From positions 1 to 64,000 of the forward strand of contig DAIOUL010000004.1 of the NCBI GenBank assembly GCA_036759545.1: 64,000 nt of DNA, written 5' to 3'. Under the pieces are notes generated by a model, which was given only the letters and a program-made list of their open reading frames with translations, ran no database searches and was not told where the DNA came from. The position numbers and the translations under genes are program-made. Shown in pieces: positions 26,001 through 34,347 of this stretch; position 1 is the first letter of the stretch, and each line of letters opens with the position of its first letter. This DNA comes from 66-474 sp036759545. Its GTDB lineage: Bacteria > Pseudomonadota > Gammaproteobacteria > Xanthomonadales > Rhodanobacteraceae.

Positions 26001-28065
26001 TGACTGTTGCTGACCCGCAGGTTGGCGGCACGCTTCTGGATCTTGTCAGTGACGGCCACCACTTCCATTTTGGTGGTGTCCTTGCCGATCAAATCCAACT
26101 TGTTGACCATCGCATCGAAGCGATCGTCGTGCGAGCGCAACGCCTGCAAGACCTGCCAGACCACCTTGTAGGTGACATTGTCGTTGAGCGCTTCGTGCGG
26201 TTCCTTGCCGGCTGGAATCACTACCGGCAGGATGATGTAGCCGCGCTGCTTGCCCGGCGCCTTGCGCATCACGCGGCCCACCGCTTGCACCACATCAACT
26301 TGAGAATTGCGCGGAGTGAGGAACAGCACCGCATCCAGCGCGGGCACGTCCACGCCTTCGGACAGGCAACGCACGTTGCTGAGCACGCGGCAAGTGTTTT
26401 CCGGCGTAGCGGCTTTCAACCAGTCGAGCTTGGCTTCCTTCTCGCTGGCGTTCATGCCGCCATCTACGTGCTCGGCTTCGCACTTGAGCTTGGCGGCGAT
26501 TTCTTCCTCGGTGCCATCGGTGGCGGCGGTGCGCTGGTATTCCTCGACCACGGCCTGGAACATGCGCGCGATGTTCTTGGAGCCGACCTTGTGGGTTTTG
26601 GCCCCTTGCTTGGCTTCGATGACCTGGCAGAACGCGACGGCACGCTGCATTGGATGATCGTCGTCCGGCAGGTGTTCGGTGAGACCCTGCTTTGACAGCG
26701 CCTTCCAGCAACCGACGATGCGCGCGGCATCGTCCATCTTGAGATCGTTGTCGCTGCTGCCGAGCAGCTTCTGCAGGCGGCGATTGATGGCGGTTTCTTC
26801 CACCGCCAGCACGATAACCTTGTAGTCGGACAGCAGATCGCGCTTGACCGCTTCGGAGAACGTGAGCGTGTACAGCGGCTTGCCGTAAACCCTCTCGTCA
26901 TCCATCGAGGCGAGCACGACGTTGTCACGCTCGGCGCTGGCCTGGCGTGCTCGCTGTAGATGCGCGGGGTGGCGGTCATGTAAAGGCGCTTGGCCGCCTT
27001 GATGAAATCGGCGTCATGCACCTTGACGAAATGGCTTTCGTCCTGATCCTGGAATGTGGCACCGGTAGTGCGGTGGGCTTCGTCGCAGATGATGAGGTCG
27101 AAAGCGGCGAGGCCGCATTGCTTTTGCGCTTCACTGACGACATCGATGGAGTGGTAAGTCGAGAACACCACTTCCATGTGGTTGTCGTCGTGGCGCTTGA
27201 TCATTTCGGCTGCGAGATGCTTGCCGTCCGTCGTGGCCGGGTATTGCAGCTCGTGGCTGAGCATTTCGAAGTCATCGTCGCCGCGTTTCTTGCCGACGTC
27301 GCTGTCCGAACACACGGCGAAGCTGTGTAGCGGAATGCCGCTTTCCTGCGTCCATTCGGTCAACGCCTGCGAAAGCAACGCGAGACTGGGCATCAGGAAG
27401 AGAACACGGCCGCCCTTGCCGGCAAGCTTCTCGGCGATCTTTAGCGCGACGAACGTCTTGCCGGTACCGCAGGCCATGATCAGCTTGCCGCGGTCGGCCT
27501 TGGCAAGCCCTTCTTCCACCGCAGCCAGCGCTGATTTCTGGTGCGGACGAAGCTGTTTCTGCGGTTTCAGTACGGGCTTGGCGTCAGGCTGATATTTCGA
27601 CCAGTCGATTTGACTGGCTTCGAGGTCGTGCAGGGTGACGAGGCTGATGGGCGTCTTCTGGTTTTGCAGCGCCTCGCGCAGGTGGCCGGTGCTGCGAGTT
27701 GCGGTAAGGAAGATCAGGCCGTGCGCGAAGTGTTTGCGGCCGGATGCAGTGAGGAAGGTGGCGAAGTCGCCGAGTTTTAGAACGGCGTCTTCGGCGTAGA
27801 ACTTTGCCTGGATCGCGTGCAGCTCGCCAGTTGCCGTTTCGGCGACGAGGTCAATGCCCGCATCGGAGCCGATGTTGCCCAACCCGCGCTTTGCGGCTTC
27901 CGCGCGCCACTCGCCCCACAGCCAGACTTTGCGATCGTAGAGATCGACGTAATAGGGTTCGTTCTGCAGGTAGGCCTTTACCAACCGTTCGAAGTAGTTG
28001 CCTTTTTCGCGTTCGGTTTTGAACGAAGTGCGAAATGTATCCAGCAAATGGGCGAGTGCAGACAT
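23090..28065 (-). pseudogene. Type ISP restriction-modification enzyme (nuclease-helicase-methyltransferase) split by a frameshift
   Basis: One long gene in two frames. From ATG 28065: an Mrr-like nuclease (Asp72 in GIDLVAE, QAK 86-88), a specificity to switch into SF2 motor motifs (ACGTGKT 198-204, DEAH 328-331, TATP), then the frame fails near 26944. The other frame continues at once (DERVYGKPLYTLTFSEA) through motor motif VI (QAVGRVMRK), a gamma-type adenine methyltransferase (DPFTGTGTF near 925, NPPYAEG near 1030) and a C-terminal target-recognition region. Restoring one C in minus-strand GCCAGG (to GCCCAGG) gives a single 1658-residue protein, the normal type ISP (LlaGI/LlaBIII-like) size. 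The break is either a real 1-bp deletion or a consensus error in this draft. The TIR gene overlaps its end. Confidence 0.85.
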
Positions 28066-28102
28066 GAGTCCCCTACTTCGTGATGCATCGAGCCAGCTCG
28101 CA

Positions 28103-28117
28103 GGTCGCTAGGCGACC
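28103..28117. promoter_or_regulatory. Palindrome upstream of the type ISP gene
   Basis: GGTCGC-TAG-GCGACC is a perfect 6+3+6 inverted repeat, 38 nt before the start codon of the restriction-modification gene. It could be an operator for a controller, but none is encoded nearby. The rest of the 28066-28224 gap holds no recognisable gene. Confidence 0.3.
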
Positions 28118-28224
28118 GTCGCTGTTCTGCCAACCGAGTTGTTTCAGAAACGGCAAGGCGCGTCCCCTGTTCGCGTGCCAGCAAGGTTAGCGCAAGGCGG
28201 CGGGATCGCCAAAGGCGACCGAGC

Positions 28225-28572
28225 TCACTCCAATATCGACCGCACTGCATCCAGCGCTTCTTCGACCAGCGCGGGTGTCGCCTTTTCGATACGTTTGAAA
28301 GTACGGGCGCGCGCGTCGATGGTGCGGGTCTGGTCGCACAGCACGACGCCTTGCGTTTTTGTGCCACTGCCCATCAATGTCACGCTGAAACCGGTTTCGC
28401 GCGATGCGGTGCCGCCTTGCGTGATCGGCGCGACCAGCAGCAGACCCGAGGCGCGGTTGAACGCATCCGCGGACAGCACGAGCACCGGACGGGTGCCGCG
28501 GATTTCATGGCCCTTGGTCGGATCGAGGCTCAGATCGAGGATGTCGCCGCGCGCGGGAATTCCACGACTCAC
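28225..28572 (-). CDS. MazF/PemK-family endoribonuclease toxin
   Basis: 115 residues from GTG 28572 (VSRGIPARGDILDLSLDPTK). The PemK/MazF barrel is clear: RGDILDLSLDPTKGHEIRGTRPVLVLS, the strand LLLVAPITQGG, and VVLCDQTRTIDARART, which carries the acidic/Thr active-site area. MazF toxins cut mRNA at short sequence motifs. The start overlaps the antitoxin stop (GTGA, 28569-28572). An upstream in-frame extension is only the antitoxin region read in another frame. The gene ends 159 nt before the restriction-modification gene start. Confidence 0.9.
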   Translation of the reverse strand: MSRGIPARGDILDLSLDPTKGHEIRGTRPVLVLSADAFNRASGLLLVAPITQGGTASRETGFSVTLMGSGTKTQGVVLCDQTRTIDARARTFKRIEKATPALVEEALDAVRSILE

Positions 28573-28820
28573 AGCAGTTCGCGCCCGATAGGACGATCGC
28601 GCAGCGATGCGTCGTCGCGATGCCATTTGGCCGGGGACTTCGGACTTGCAGCGAGACGATCTGCCAGCGTGCGGCGCGCGGGTGTCACCGAAAGTGTGCG
28701 GCCCTCGAGTTCCAATTCGACCACCGAGCCGGCTTCGACCGCCATGGATTTGGCGATGCTCTTCGGAATGGAAAGGATGATCGAACCGCCGGACTGGCGA
28801 AGGGTGGCATCACAAGACAT
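28569..28820 (-). CDS. MazE/ChpI-like AbrB-fold antitoxin
   Basis: 83 residues. The N-terminal half is the AbrB hairpin (TLRQSGGSIILSIPKSIAKS, then VELELEGRTLSVTPARR) and the tail (LADRLAASPKSPAKWHRDDA) should bind MazF. It overlaps the toxin by 4 nt. A perfect 8+4+8 inverted repeat sits 13 nt upstream of the ATG and is the likely autoregulatory site. This is the fourth toxin-antitoxin pair in the 17-29 kb stretch. Confidence 0.88.
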   Translation of the reverse strand: MSCDATLRQSGGSIILSIPKSIAKSMAVEAGSVVELELEGRTLSVTPARRTLADRLAASPKSPAKWHRDDASLRDRPIGRELL

Positions 28821-28832
28821 GTCCGCACCTCA

Positions 28833-28852
28833 TGTTTTACTGGAGTAAAACA
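28833..28852 (-). promoter_or_regulatory. Operator palindrome of the MazE/MazF pair
   Basis: TGTTTTAC-TGGA-GTAAAACA is a perfect 8+4+8 inverted repeat directly upstream of the antitoxin. On the minus strand a TTGTCA and a TAGTGT with a 17-nt spacer lie just before and over it, a plausible promoter covered by the operator. Confidence 0.6.
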
Positions 28853-28890
28853 CTAGCAGGTGGCACGCGGCATGACAAGCAGAGCAAAAA

Positions 28891-28933
28891 CTGGATTCCG
28901 GTTCGGCCCTGCGGGCCGCCCGGAATGACGAGC
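28891..28933. repeat. Dispersed palindromic repeat, copy C
   Basis: CTGGATTCCGG (28891-28901) and CCGGAATGACG (28920-28930) are inverted around a centre that is itself palindromic (GGCCCTGCGGGCC). It lies between the MazE gene and the purA stop, 39 nt from the latter. Confidence 0.8.
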
Positions 28934-28971
28934 AAGAGTAAAGGGCCTGATCCGTGGGTCGATGACAGCAC

Positions 28972-30419
28972 TTACGCAAACGGATCGCGCAGCACGATAT
29001 TGGCGTCGCGGTCGGGGCCGGTCGAAACGATCGCGAGCGGGCAGCCGGCGAGTTCTTCCAGCGCGCGCAGATACGCGCGCGCGGCGGGGGGAAGTTTTTC
29101 CCATTCGGTGATGCCGTGGGTTTCTTCCTGCCAGCCGGGAAATTCCAGGTACACCGGCGTGCATTCCTTCCAGCCTTCCGCGTCCAGCGGCGCGTACTCG
29201 GTGCGCTTGCCGCGGTATTCGTAGGCGATGCACACCTTCAGTTTCTCCATGCCGTCGAGCACGTCGAGCTTGGTGATGCACAGGCCGGAGATGCCGTTGA
29301 TCAGCACCGCGCGCTTCAACGCGACGATGTCCATCCAGCCGCAGCGGCGCGGGCGTCCGGTGGAGGCACCGAATTCGTCGCCGCGCTTGCGGATATGCGC
29401 GCCGATGTCGTCGTCGAGTTCGGTCGGGAACGGGCCGCCGCCGACGCGCGTGGCGTAGGCTTTCGCGATGCCGAGCACGTAGTCGATGTAATCGGCGCCC
29501 ACGCCGGCGCCGGCCAGCGCGCCACCCGTGGTGGTATTCGACGAAGTGACATACGGATAAGTGCCGTGGTCGATGTCCAGCAACGCGCCCTGCGCGCCTT
29601 CGAACAGCACGCGCTCGCCGTTGCGGCGCAAGTCGTGCAGGATGCCGGCGACATCGGACTTCATCGGCTCGACGTATTCGCCGAATTCAACGGCTTCGTC
29701 CAGCGTTTTTTGATAGTCCACCGCATCGGCATTGAGATACTTCGTCAAAACGAAATTGTGGTAATCCAGCACTTCGCGCAGTTTTTCCGCAAGTTCATCC
29801 GGATAGCTCAAATCCGCCACGCGCACGCCGCGGCGCGCGACCTTGTCTTCATACGCCGGACCGATGCCGCGGCCGGTGGTGCCAATCGCGCCCTTGCCCG
29901 CCGCCTTCTCGCGCGCCTGATCGAGCGCGATGTGGTACGGCATGATCAATGGCGTCGCCGGAGAAATCTTCAGGCGCGAACGCACTTCCACGCCGCTCGC
30001 TTCCAGTTCGCCGATCTCCTGTTTCAGCGCCGCGGGCGAGAGCACCACGCCGTTGCCGATCAGGCACAGCGCGCCTTCGCGCAGGATGCCNNNNNNNNNN
30101 NNNNNNNNNNNNNNNNNNNNNNNNNNNNNNNNNNNNNNNNNNNNNNNNNNNNNNNNNNNNNNNNNNNNNNNNNNNNNNNNNNNNNNNNNNGCGAGAGCAC
30201 CACGCCGTTGCCGATCAGGCACAGCGCGCCTTCGCGCAGGATGCCCGATGGAATCAAGTGCAAAACCGTCTTCTTGCCCTTGATCACCAGGGTGTGGCCG
30301 GCGTTGTGGCCGCCCTGGAAACGCACCACCGCGCCGATGTCCTGTGTCAGCAGGTCGACGATCTTGCCCTTGCCTTCGTCGCCCCATTGGGCTCCGAGAA
30401 TCACGACTGATTGACCCAT
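28972..30419 (-). CDS. purA: Adenylosuccinate synthetase, interrupted by an assembly gap
   Basis: Starts at ATG 30419 (MGQSVVILGAQWGDEGKGKI), with the P-loop-like WGDEGKGK and later GTTGRGIGPAYEDK, GAQGALLDIDHGTYP and the CITKLDVLDG region. It makes adenylosuccinate from IMP and aspartate using GTP. The coding sequence is broken by 100 N (30091-30190), and 55 bases are repeated on both sides of the gap (30036-30090 and 30191-30245). Removing the N run and one copy (155 nt) rejoins the frame and gives 430 residues, the normal PurA length. So the gene is very probably intact in the genome. It ends the miaA-hfq-hflX-hflKC block. Confidence 0.95.
30036..30245. other. Scaffold gap: 100 N flanked by a duplicated 55-nt sequence
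   Basis: The N run at 30091-30190 is exactly 100 bases, a usual scaffolding placeholder. The 55 nt before it (30036-30090) are identical to the 55 nt after it (30191-30245), which means the two contig ends overlap and were not merged. The gap is therefore artificial and hides no extra sequence. Confidence 0.95.
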
Positions 30420-30477
30420 TTGTACTTTCCCAGATTGATTCAATAGCTGTTTGTTACGGAACCGAATTGCTTTTGCT

Positions 30478-30505
30478 CGTCATTCCGGCGCAGGCCGGAA
30501 TCCAG
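30478..30505. repeat. Dispersed palindromic repeat, copy D
   Basis: CGTCATTCCGG-CGCAGG-CCGGAATCCAG, 58 nt upstream of the purA start. It matches copy B except for the loop and is in the opposite orientation to copies E and F that follow. Confidence 0.8.
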
Positions 30506-30567
30506 TTGTGACGGCGCCACGACTGCCCGAGATCTCCACATTTGCGAATAACTTACCGTCCCTGGCT

Positions 30568-30600
30568 CTGGATCCCCGGCCATCCGTGGCCGGGATGACG
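30568..30600. repeat. Dispersed palindromic repeat, copy E (next to GIY-YIG stop)
   Basis: CTGGATCCCCGGCC and GGCCGGGATGACG around a short centre (ATCCGT). It ends 4 nt from the stop codon of the GIY-YIG gene and is nearly identical to copy F, in the same orientation. Confidence 0.8.
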
Positions 30601-30604
30601 TCAA

Positions 30605-30934
30605 TCAGGAGATTCCCAGGAGCGACGGATACAAATCATTCCATTCCGGATTTTCGTCTTCGATCAATCGCAACTTCCAACCGCGATTCCATTCCTTCAA
30701 CGCCTTCTCGCGCATGATCGCCGATTCCATCGTTTCATGTAGTTCGTACCAGACCAGCAGATGGATTTTGTATTGTCTGGTGAACCCTTCAACAAGATCA
30801 TTCTTGTGTTCCCAGACTCGCTTGATCGGATCTGAGGTCACGCCGATATACAACGTGCCATTGCGTTTGCTGGCGAGGATGTAAACGCAGGGTTGACGCT
30901 CTCTCACGTACTTGATCCACGTGACGGTTGCCAT
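30605..30934 (-). CDS. GIY-YIG nuclease superfamily protein (UPF0213-like)
   Basis: 109 residues from ATG 30934; GTG 30943 is possible. The GIY-YIG core is VYILASKRNGTLYIGVTSDP, followed by RVWEHK with the catalytic Arg and a later Glu in the EKALKEW region (MREKALKEWNRGWKLRLIED). These single-domain proteins are predicted DNA endonucleases of unknown cellular role. The gene sits between purA and hflC, which are normally neighbours, and is bounded on both sides by nearly identical palindromic repeats in direct orientation (copies E and F). This suggests insertion as a small repeat-bounded unit. Confidence 0.85.
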   Translation of the reverse strand: MATVTWIKYVRERQPCVYILASKRNGTLYIGVTSDPIKRVWEHKNDLVEGFTRQYKIHLLVWYELHETMESAIMREKALKEWNRGWKLRLIEDENPEWNDLYPSLLGIS

Positions 30935-30942
30935 CCATGGCA

Positions 30943-30975
30943 CTGGATCCCGGCCAATCCATGGCCGGGATGACG
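30943..30975. repeat. Dispersed palindromic repeat, copy F (next to GIY-YIG start)
   Basis: CTGGATCCCGGCC and GGCCGGGATGACG around AATCCAT. It begins 8 nt upstream of the GIY-YIG start codon and ends 5 nt before the hflC stop. With copy E it brackets the nuclease gene. Confidence 0.8.
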
Positions 30976-30980
30976 GTGCT

Positions 30981-31856
30981 CTACTTATTCTGCGGCGTAA
31001 CGTTCGCTCCGCCGATGTCTTTCATCAACGGCGAATCGCGATCCAGCACGATCACCGCGTGGCCGTCGCCGAAGGTGTCGCGATACATCTGCAGGGCGCT
31101 CCAGAACTGGAAGAACTGCGGGTCCTTCGCGCTGGCCGCGGCGTAGATCTTCGCGGCCTGTGCATCACCCTCGCCGCGCGCGGCAGCGGCATCCTTCTGC
31201 GCTTGCGCCAGCAGCGATTGCGCCTCGTTTTCCCCATCGGAGCGGATCGCCGCGGACTTGTCCTCGCCGGCAGCACGCAACGTCGCGGCCTGGGCCTTGG
31301 CGCTGGCCTGCATGCGCTTGTACACCGCGTCGGCGGCCTCATCGGGAAATTCCACACGCTCGATGCCGACCTCCAGAACCTGCACGCCCAGCCTTGCACG
31401 GGTTTCCGGGTCGACCAGCGTGCGCAACCGCGTGCCGATCGCGCCGTTGTCGCCGCCGATCAGATCGGCCAGCGTGTGCGCCTGCACCTGCGAACGCAGC
31501 GCGTCGTGGATCAGCGGCGTCATCTGCTGTGTGGCCTGCAATTCCTCGCCCGCGGTGGCGCGGTAGTAGGTTTGAGGATCGATGATGCGCCAGCGCACGT
31601 AAAAGCCGACCTGCACCGCACTGCCATCGCTGGTCTGAAAACCATCCGGCTCCGATTCGGTGACGATCGCGCGCGTATCGTACGCATCGGTGCTCTGCAC
31701 AAACGGCAATTTGAAATGCAGCCCCGGCCCGAGCGCGGCACTTTCGATGCTGCCGAACTGCAACAGCAGCGCGGCATGGCCTTCGCGCACCACGAACACA
31801 CTGTTGGCGGCGGCCAGTACCAGCAGCATCACGATCGCGGCGCCGAGCATCTTCAT
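30981..31856 (-). CDS. hflC: Protease modulator HflC (SPFH/band-7)
   Basis: 291 residues from ATG 31856 (MKMLGAAIVMLLVLAAANSV), one N-terminal membrane anchor followed by the SPFH domain (VREGHAALLLQFGSIESAAL; GLHFKLPFVQSTDAYDTRAI) and an Ala/Glu-rich helical region. With HflK it forms the large periplasmic cage around FtsH that modulates proteolysis of membrane and regulatory proteins. Its start overlaps the hflK stop by 4 nt (ATGA). The C-terminus ends KDIGGANVTPQNK, as usual. Confidence 0.93.
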   Translation of the reverse strand: MKMLGAAIVMLLVLAAANSVFVVREGHAALLLQFGSIESAALGPGLHFKLPFVQSTDAYDTRAIVTESEPDGFQTSDGSAVQVGFYVRWRIIDPQTYYRATAGEELQATQQMTPLIHDALRSQVQAHTLADLIGGDNGAIGTRLRTLVDPETRARLGVQVLEVGIERVEFPDEAADAVYKRMQASAKAQAATLRAAGEDKSAAIRSDGENEAQSLLAQAQKDAAAARGEGDAQAAKIYAAASAKDPQFFQFWSALQMYRDTFGDGHAVIVLDRDSPLMKDIGGANVTPQNK

Positions 31857-32941
31857 GGCGTCCCGCCTTGCGGTTTTTGCACGGACGCGGGTTCGGACTT
31901 CTTTTCCGCAGCACCGCCGCTCGCGGGCGGCGCGGGCTTGGCCTCCGGCGCCGCTTGCGGCGGCAACTGCACCACCGCGCGGCCGGTGGTGTCGATCACC
32001 ACGCGGCTGGCGCCCAGTACGTCCTGCATGGTCTGCAACCACAGGCGCCGGCGCGTGACATCCGGCGCGGCCTGATAGGCATTCAGGATCAGATCGAACC
32101 GCGCGGCCTCGGCCTGCGCGGTGGCGATCGTGTGCGTCTTGTATGCGTCCGCATCGGCACGCATCTGCGCGGCCTGCGCGCGCGCATCGGCCTGCAACTT
32201 GGCTGCGTCCGCCCGCGCTTCGCTTTCGGCACGCTGCGCATCCTCACGCGCGTTGCCGACATCTTCATACGCTCCGCGCACTTCCTGCGGCGCGAAGACG
32301 TTCTGGATGCCGACGTCGCTCACCAAGATGCCGCTGCCGTAATCGTCCAGCTTGCGCTGCAGATTGCTGCGGATCGCGTCGATCACCTTGTTGTCGCTCT
32401 TGCCCATCAACTCCGGCAGCGTTTGCGTGCCGATCTGCGCGCGCACGGCGGAAAGCGTGGCCTGACGCATCGCGTCCTCCGGATCGCGCACCGCGAACAG
32501 GAATTTGCGCGCATCGGTGACGCGGTACTGCACGTAGAAATCCACCAGCGCGATCTGGCCGTCGTGCGTGAGCATGCGGATCTGATCGCTGACGGTGCGC
32601 GCGCGGCCGGTGTCCACCTTCAGCACCTGCGCGAACGGGCGCGGCAGGTGCGCGTGCAGGCCCGGCGCGAGCGTGCGCTGGTATTGACCGAAGCGCAGCA
32701 CGATGCCGGTTTCACGCGCATCGATCAGGGTCCACGAACCCGCCGCGAACCAGATCAGCACCGCCAGAACGATCAGCGCGAGCAGGCCGGCCGGGCCGCT
32801 GCCGAAGGGACCGAGGCTGCGGCGCAGGCGTTTCAGTTGCGCTTCCAGATCGAAGCCGTTGCCCGGACGGTTGGGGCGCTGCCCCGTGCCCCAGGGCTCG
32901 TTCGGCTCGCGCGGTTTTTCGCCGGGCTCTTTCCAGGGCAT
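31853..32941 (-). CDS. hflK: FtsH protease activity modulator HflK
   Basis: 362 residues. A Gly/Pro/Asn-rich cytosolic leader (MPWKEPGEKPREPNEPWGTG) precedes one membrane helix (GLLALIVLAVLIWFAAGSWT) and the SPFH domain (GIVLRFGQYQRTLAPGLHAH; VGIQNVFAPQEVRGAYEDV). An Ala/Gln-rich helix and a low-complexity Pro/Ala tail follow. HflK partners HflC in the FtsH-associated complex. It overlaps hflC by 4 nt and lies 80 nt downstream of hflX. Confidence 0.93.
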   Translation of the reverse strand: MPWKEPGEKPREPNEPWGTGQRPNRPGNGFDLEAQLKRLRRSLGPFGSGPAGLLALIVLAVLIWFAAGSWTLIDARETGIVLRFGQYQRTLAPGLHAHLPRPFAQVLKVDTGRARTVSDQIRMLTHDGQIALVDFYVQYRVTDARKFLFAVRDPEDAMRQATLSAVRAQIGTQTLPELMGKSDNKVIDAIRSNLQRKLDDYGSGILVSDVGIQNVFAPQEVRGAYEDVGNAREDAQRAESEARADAAKLQADARAQAAQMRADADAYKTHTIATAQAEAARFDLILNAYQAAPDVTRRRLWLQTMQDVLGASRVVIDTTGRAVVQLPPQAAPEAKPAPPASGGAAEKKSEPASVQKPQGGTP

Positions 32942-33021
32942 GCTCTAAGTTCAACGAAGAACGCGCGACAAGGTCGCAAACGGCTGCAAGTTTACCTCAC
33001 GTCGCTTCGCACCGCCCCAAT

Positions 33022-34347
33022 TCAGTGCGATGGGGACCCCAGCAGCGGCTTCAGATACCGCGCATCGCTGCGCAGTTCGCCCGCCAGCGGCGCCAGCATC
33101 GCGCGCGGCGCGTCGATCGCCAGCGTCCAGCCGTGTTCGTCGTAGTGTTCGTCCGTCACCGCGCCCAGCTCGATCAGCTTGGCGCGCAGCCGGCCCGCTT
33201 CGTGCGGCAGGCGCAATTCGGAACGCACCCGCCCGCCCGAAAGCCTGTCGCCGATCGCGTCGCGCAACAAATCCAGACCATCACCCGTGGCGGCGGAAAT
33301 CCAGACGCGCGAAGACGAATTCCCTGCATCGCGATCGATGCGCGGTCGCGCGTGAATTTCGCCATCCAGCAAATCGAGCTTGTTGAATACCAATAATTGC
33401 GGCACTTCGCCCGCACCGATCTCGCGCAACACGTCATCGACCACCGTGATCAACTCGTCGCGCTCCGGATCGGCCGCATCGACGACGTGCAGCAGCAGAT
33501 CGGCGTCGCGCGCTTCGGCCAGCGTGGCGCGAAAGGCCGCGATCAGATCGTGCGGCAATTCGCGGATGAAACCGACGGTATCGGCCAGCACCGTCGGGCC
33601 GCAACTCAGGCCCTCGAGGCGATGCACGGTCGGATCGAGCGTCGCGAACAACTGGTCCGCCGCGTACGCGTTGCCTTGCGTCAGCGCGTTGAACAGCGTG
33701 GACTTGCCGGCATTGGTGTAGCCGACCAGCGCCACGCGCGGCAGAGTGTTGCGCAGGCGCGCACGGCGCTGCTGCCCGCGCTGCACGCCGACCTTGTCGA
33801 TGCGCTCCTGCAATTTGTCGACGCGCTTCTGCAACAGGCGGCGGTCGGTTTCCAACTGTGTTTCGCCGGGACCACGCAGTCCGATCGCGCCGCCGCGCTG
33901 GCGTTCCAAATGCGTCCAGCCGCGCACCAGACGCGTGGACATGTGTTTCAACTGCGCCAGTTCGACTTCCAGCTTGCCCTCGTGCGAACGCGCGCGCTGC
34001 GCGAAGATGTCGAGAATCAAACCGGCGCGATCGACCACGCGTACGCCGAGATGTTTCTCCAGATTGCGCTCCTGCACCGGCGTGAGCGCGTGATCGACCA
34101 GCACCAGATCGGCTTCCAGCACGCGCACTTTCTCCAGCACCTCGTCGGCTTTGCCGCTGCCGATGTAGAAGCGTGGATTGGGCGCATCCACGCGCGCGCT
34201 CACCTGATCCAGCACCTGCGCGCCGGCGGATTTCGCCAGTTCGATGAATTCCTGCGCGCGGCGTTGTGCGTCGCCGTCGCCGCGCGAGTAAGGCGTCACC
34301 AGCAGCGCGCGTTCGCCCTTGCGGTTGCGTTCGAAAAAAGAGTTCAA
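33022..34347 (-). CDS. hflX: Ribosome-associated GTPase HflX
   Basis: 441 residues from TTG 34347, which overlaps the hfq stop (TTGA). The N-terminal HflX domain includes the LVDHALTPVQERNLEK and VVDRAGLILDIFAQRA motifs and a glycine-rich linker (QRGGAIGLRGPGETQLETDR). The G domain has VALVGYTNAGKSTLFNAL (G1), ADTVGFIRELP (G3) and VFNKLDLLD (G4). HflX splits stalled or stressed 70S ribosomes. A start codon other than ATG is unusual but is supported by the overlap with hfq; translation is probably coupled. Confidence 0.93.
   Translation of the reverse strand: MNSFFERNRKGERALLVTPYSRGDGDAQRRAQEFIELAKSAGAQVLDQVSARVDAPNPRFYIGSGKADEVLEKVRVLEADLVLVDHALTPVQERNLEKHLGVRVVDRAGLILDIFAQRARSHEGKLEVELAQLKHMSTRLVRGWTHLERQRGGAIGLRGPGETQLETDRRLLQKRVDKLQERIDKVGVQRGQQRRARLRNTLPRVALVGYTNAGKSTLFNALTQGNAYAADQLFATLDPTVHRLEGLSCGPTVLADTVGFIRELPHDLIAAFRATLAEARDADLLLHVVDAADPERDELITVVDDVLREIGAGEVPQLLVFNKLDLLDGEIHARPRIDRDAGNSSSRVWISAATGDGLDLLRDAIGDRLSGGRVRSELRLPHEAGRLRAKLIELGAVTDEHYDEHGWTLAIDAPRAMLAPLAGELRSDARYLKPLLGSPSH

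Noticed and set aside
28073..28200. Short minus-strand translation (GRALPFLKQLGWQNSDGRLA-like) between MazF and the restriction gene
   Set aside because: It could be the tail of a decayed gene, but it is about 37 codons long, preceded by a stop and without a start or family match; not enough to call a pseudogene.
30091..30190. Possible insertion element in purA
   Set aside because: The identical 55-nt flanks and exactly 100 N point to unmerged contig ends, not to target-site duplication around a mobile element.
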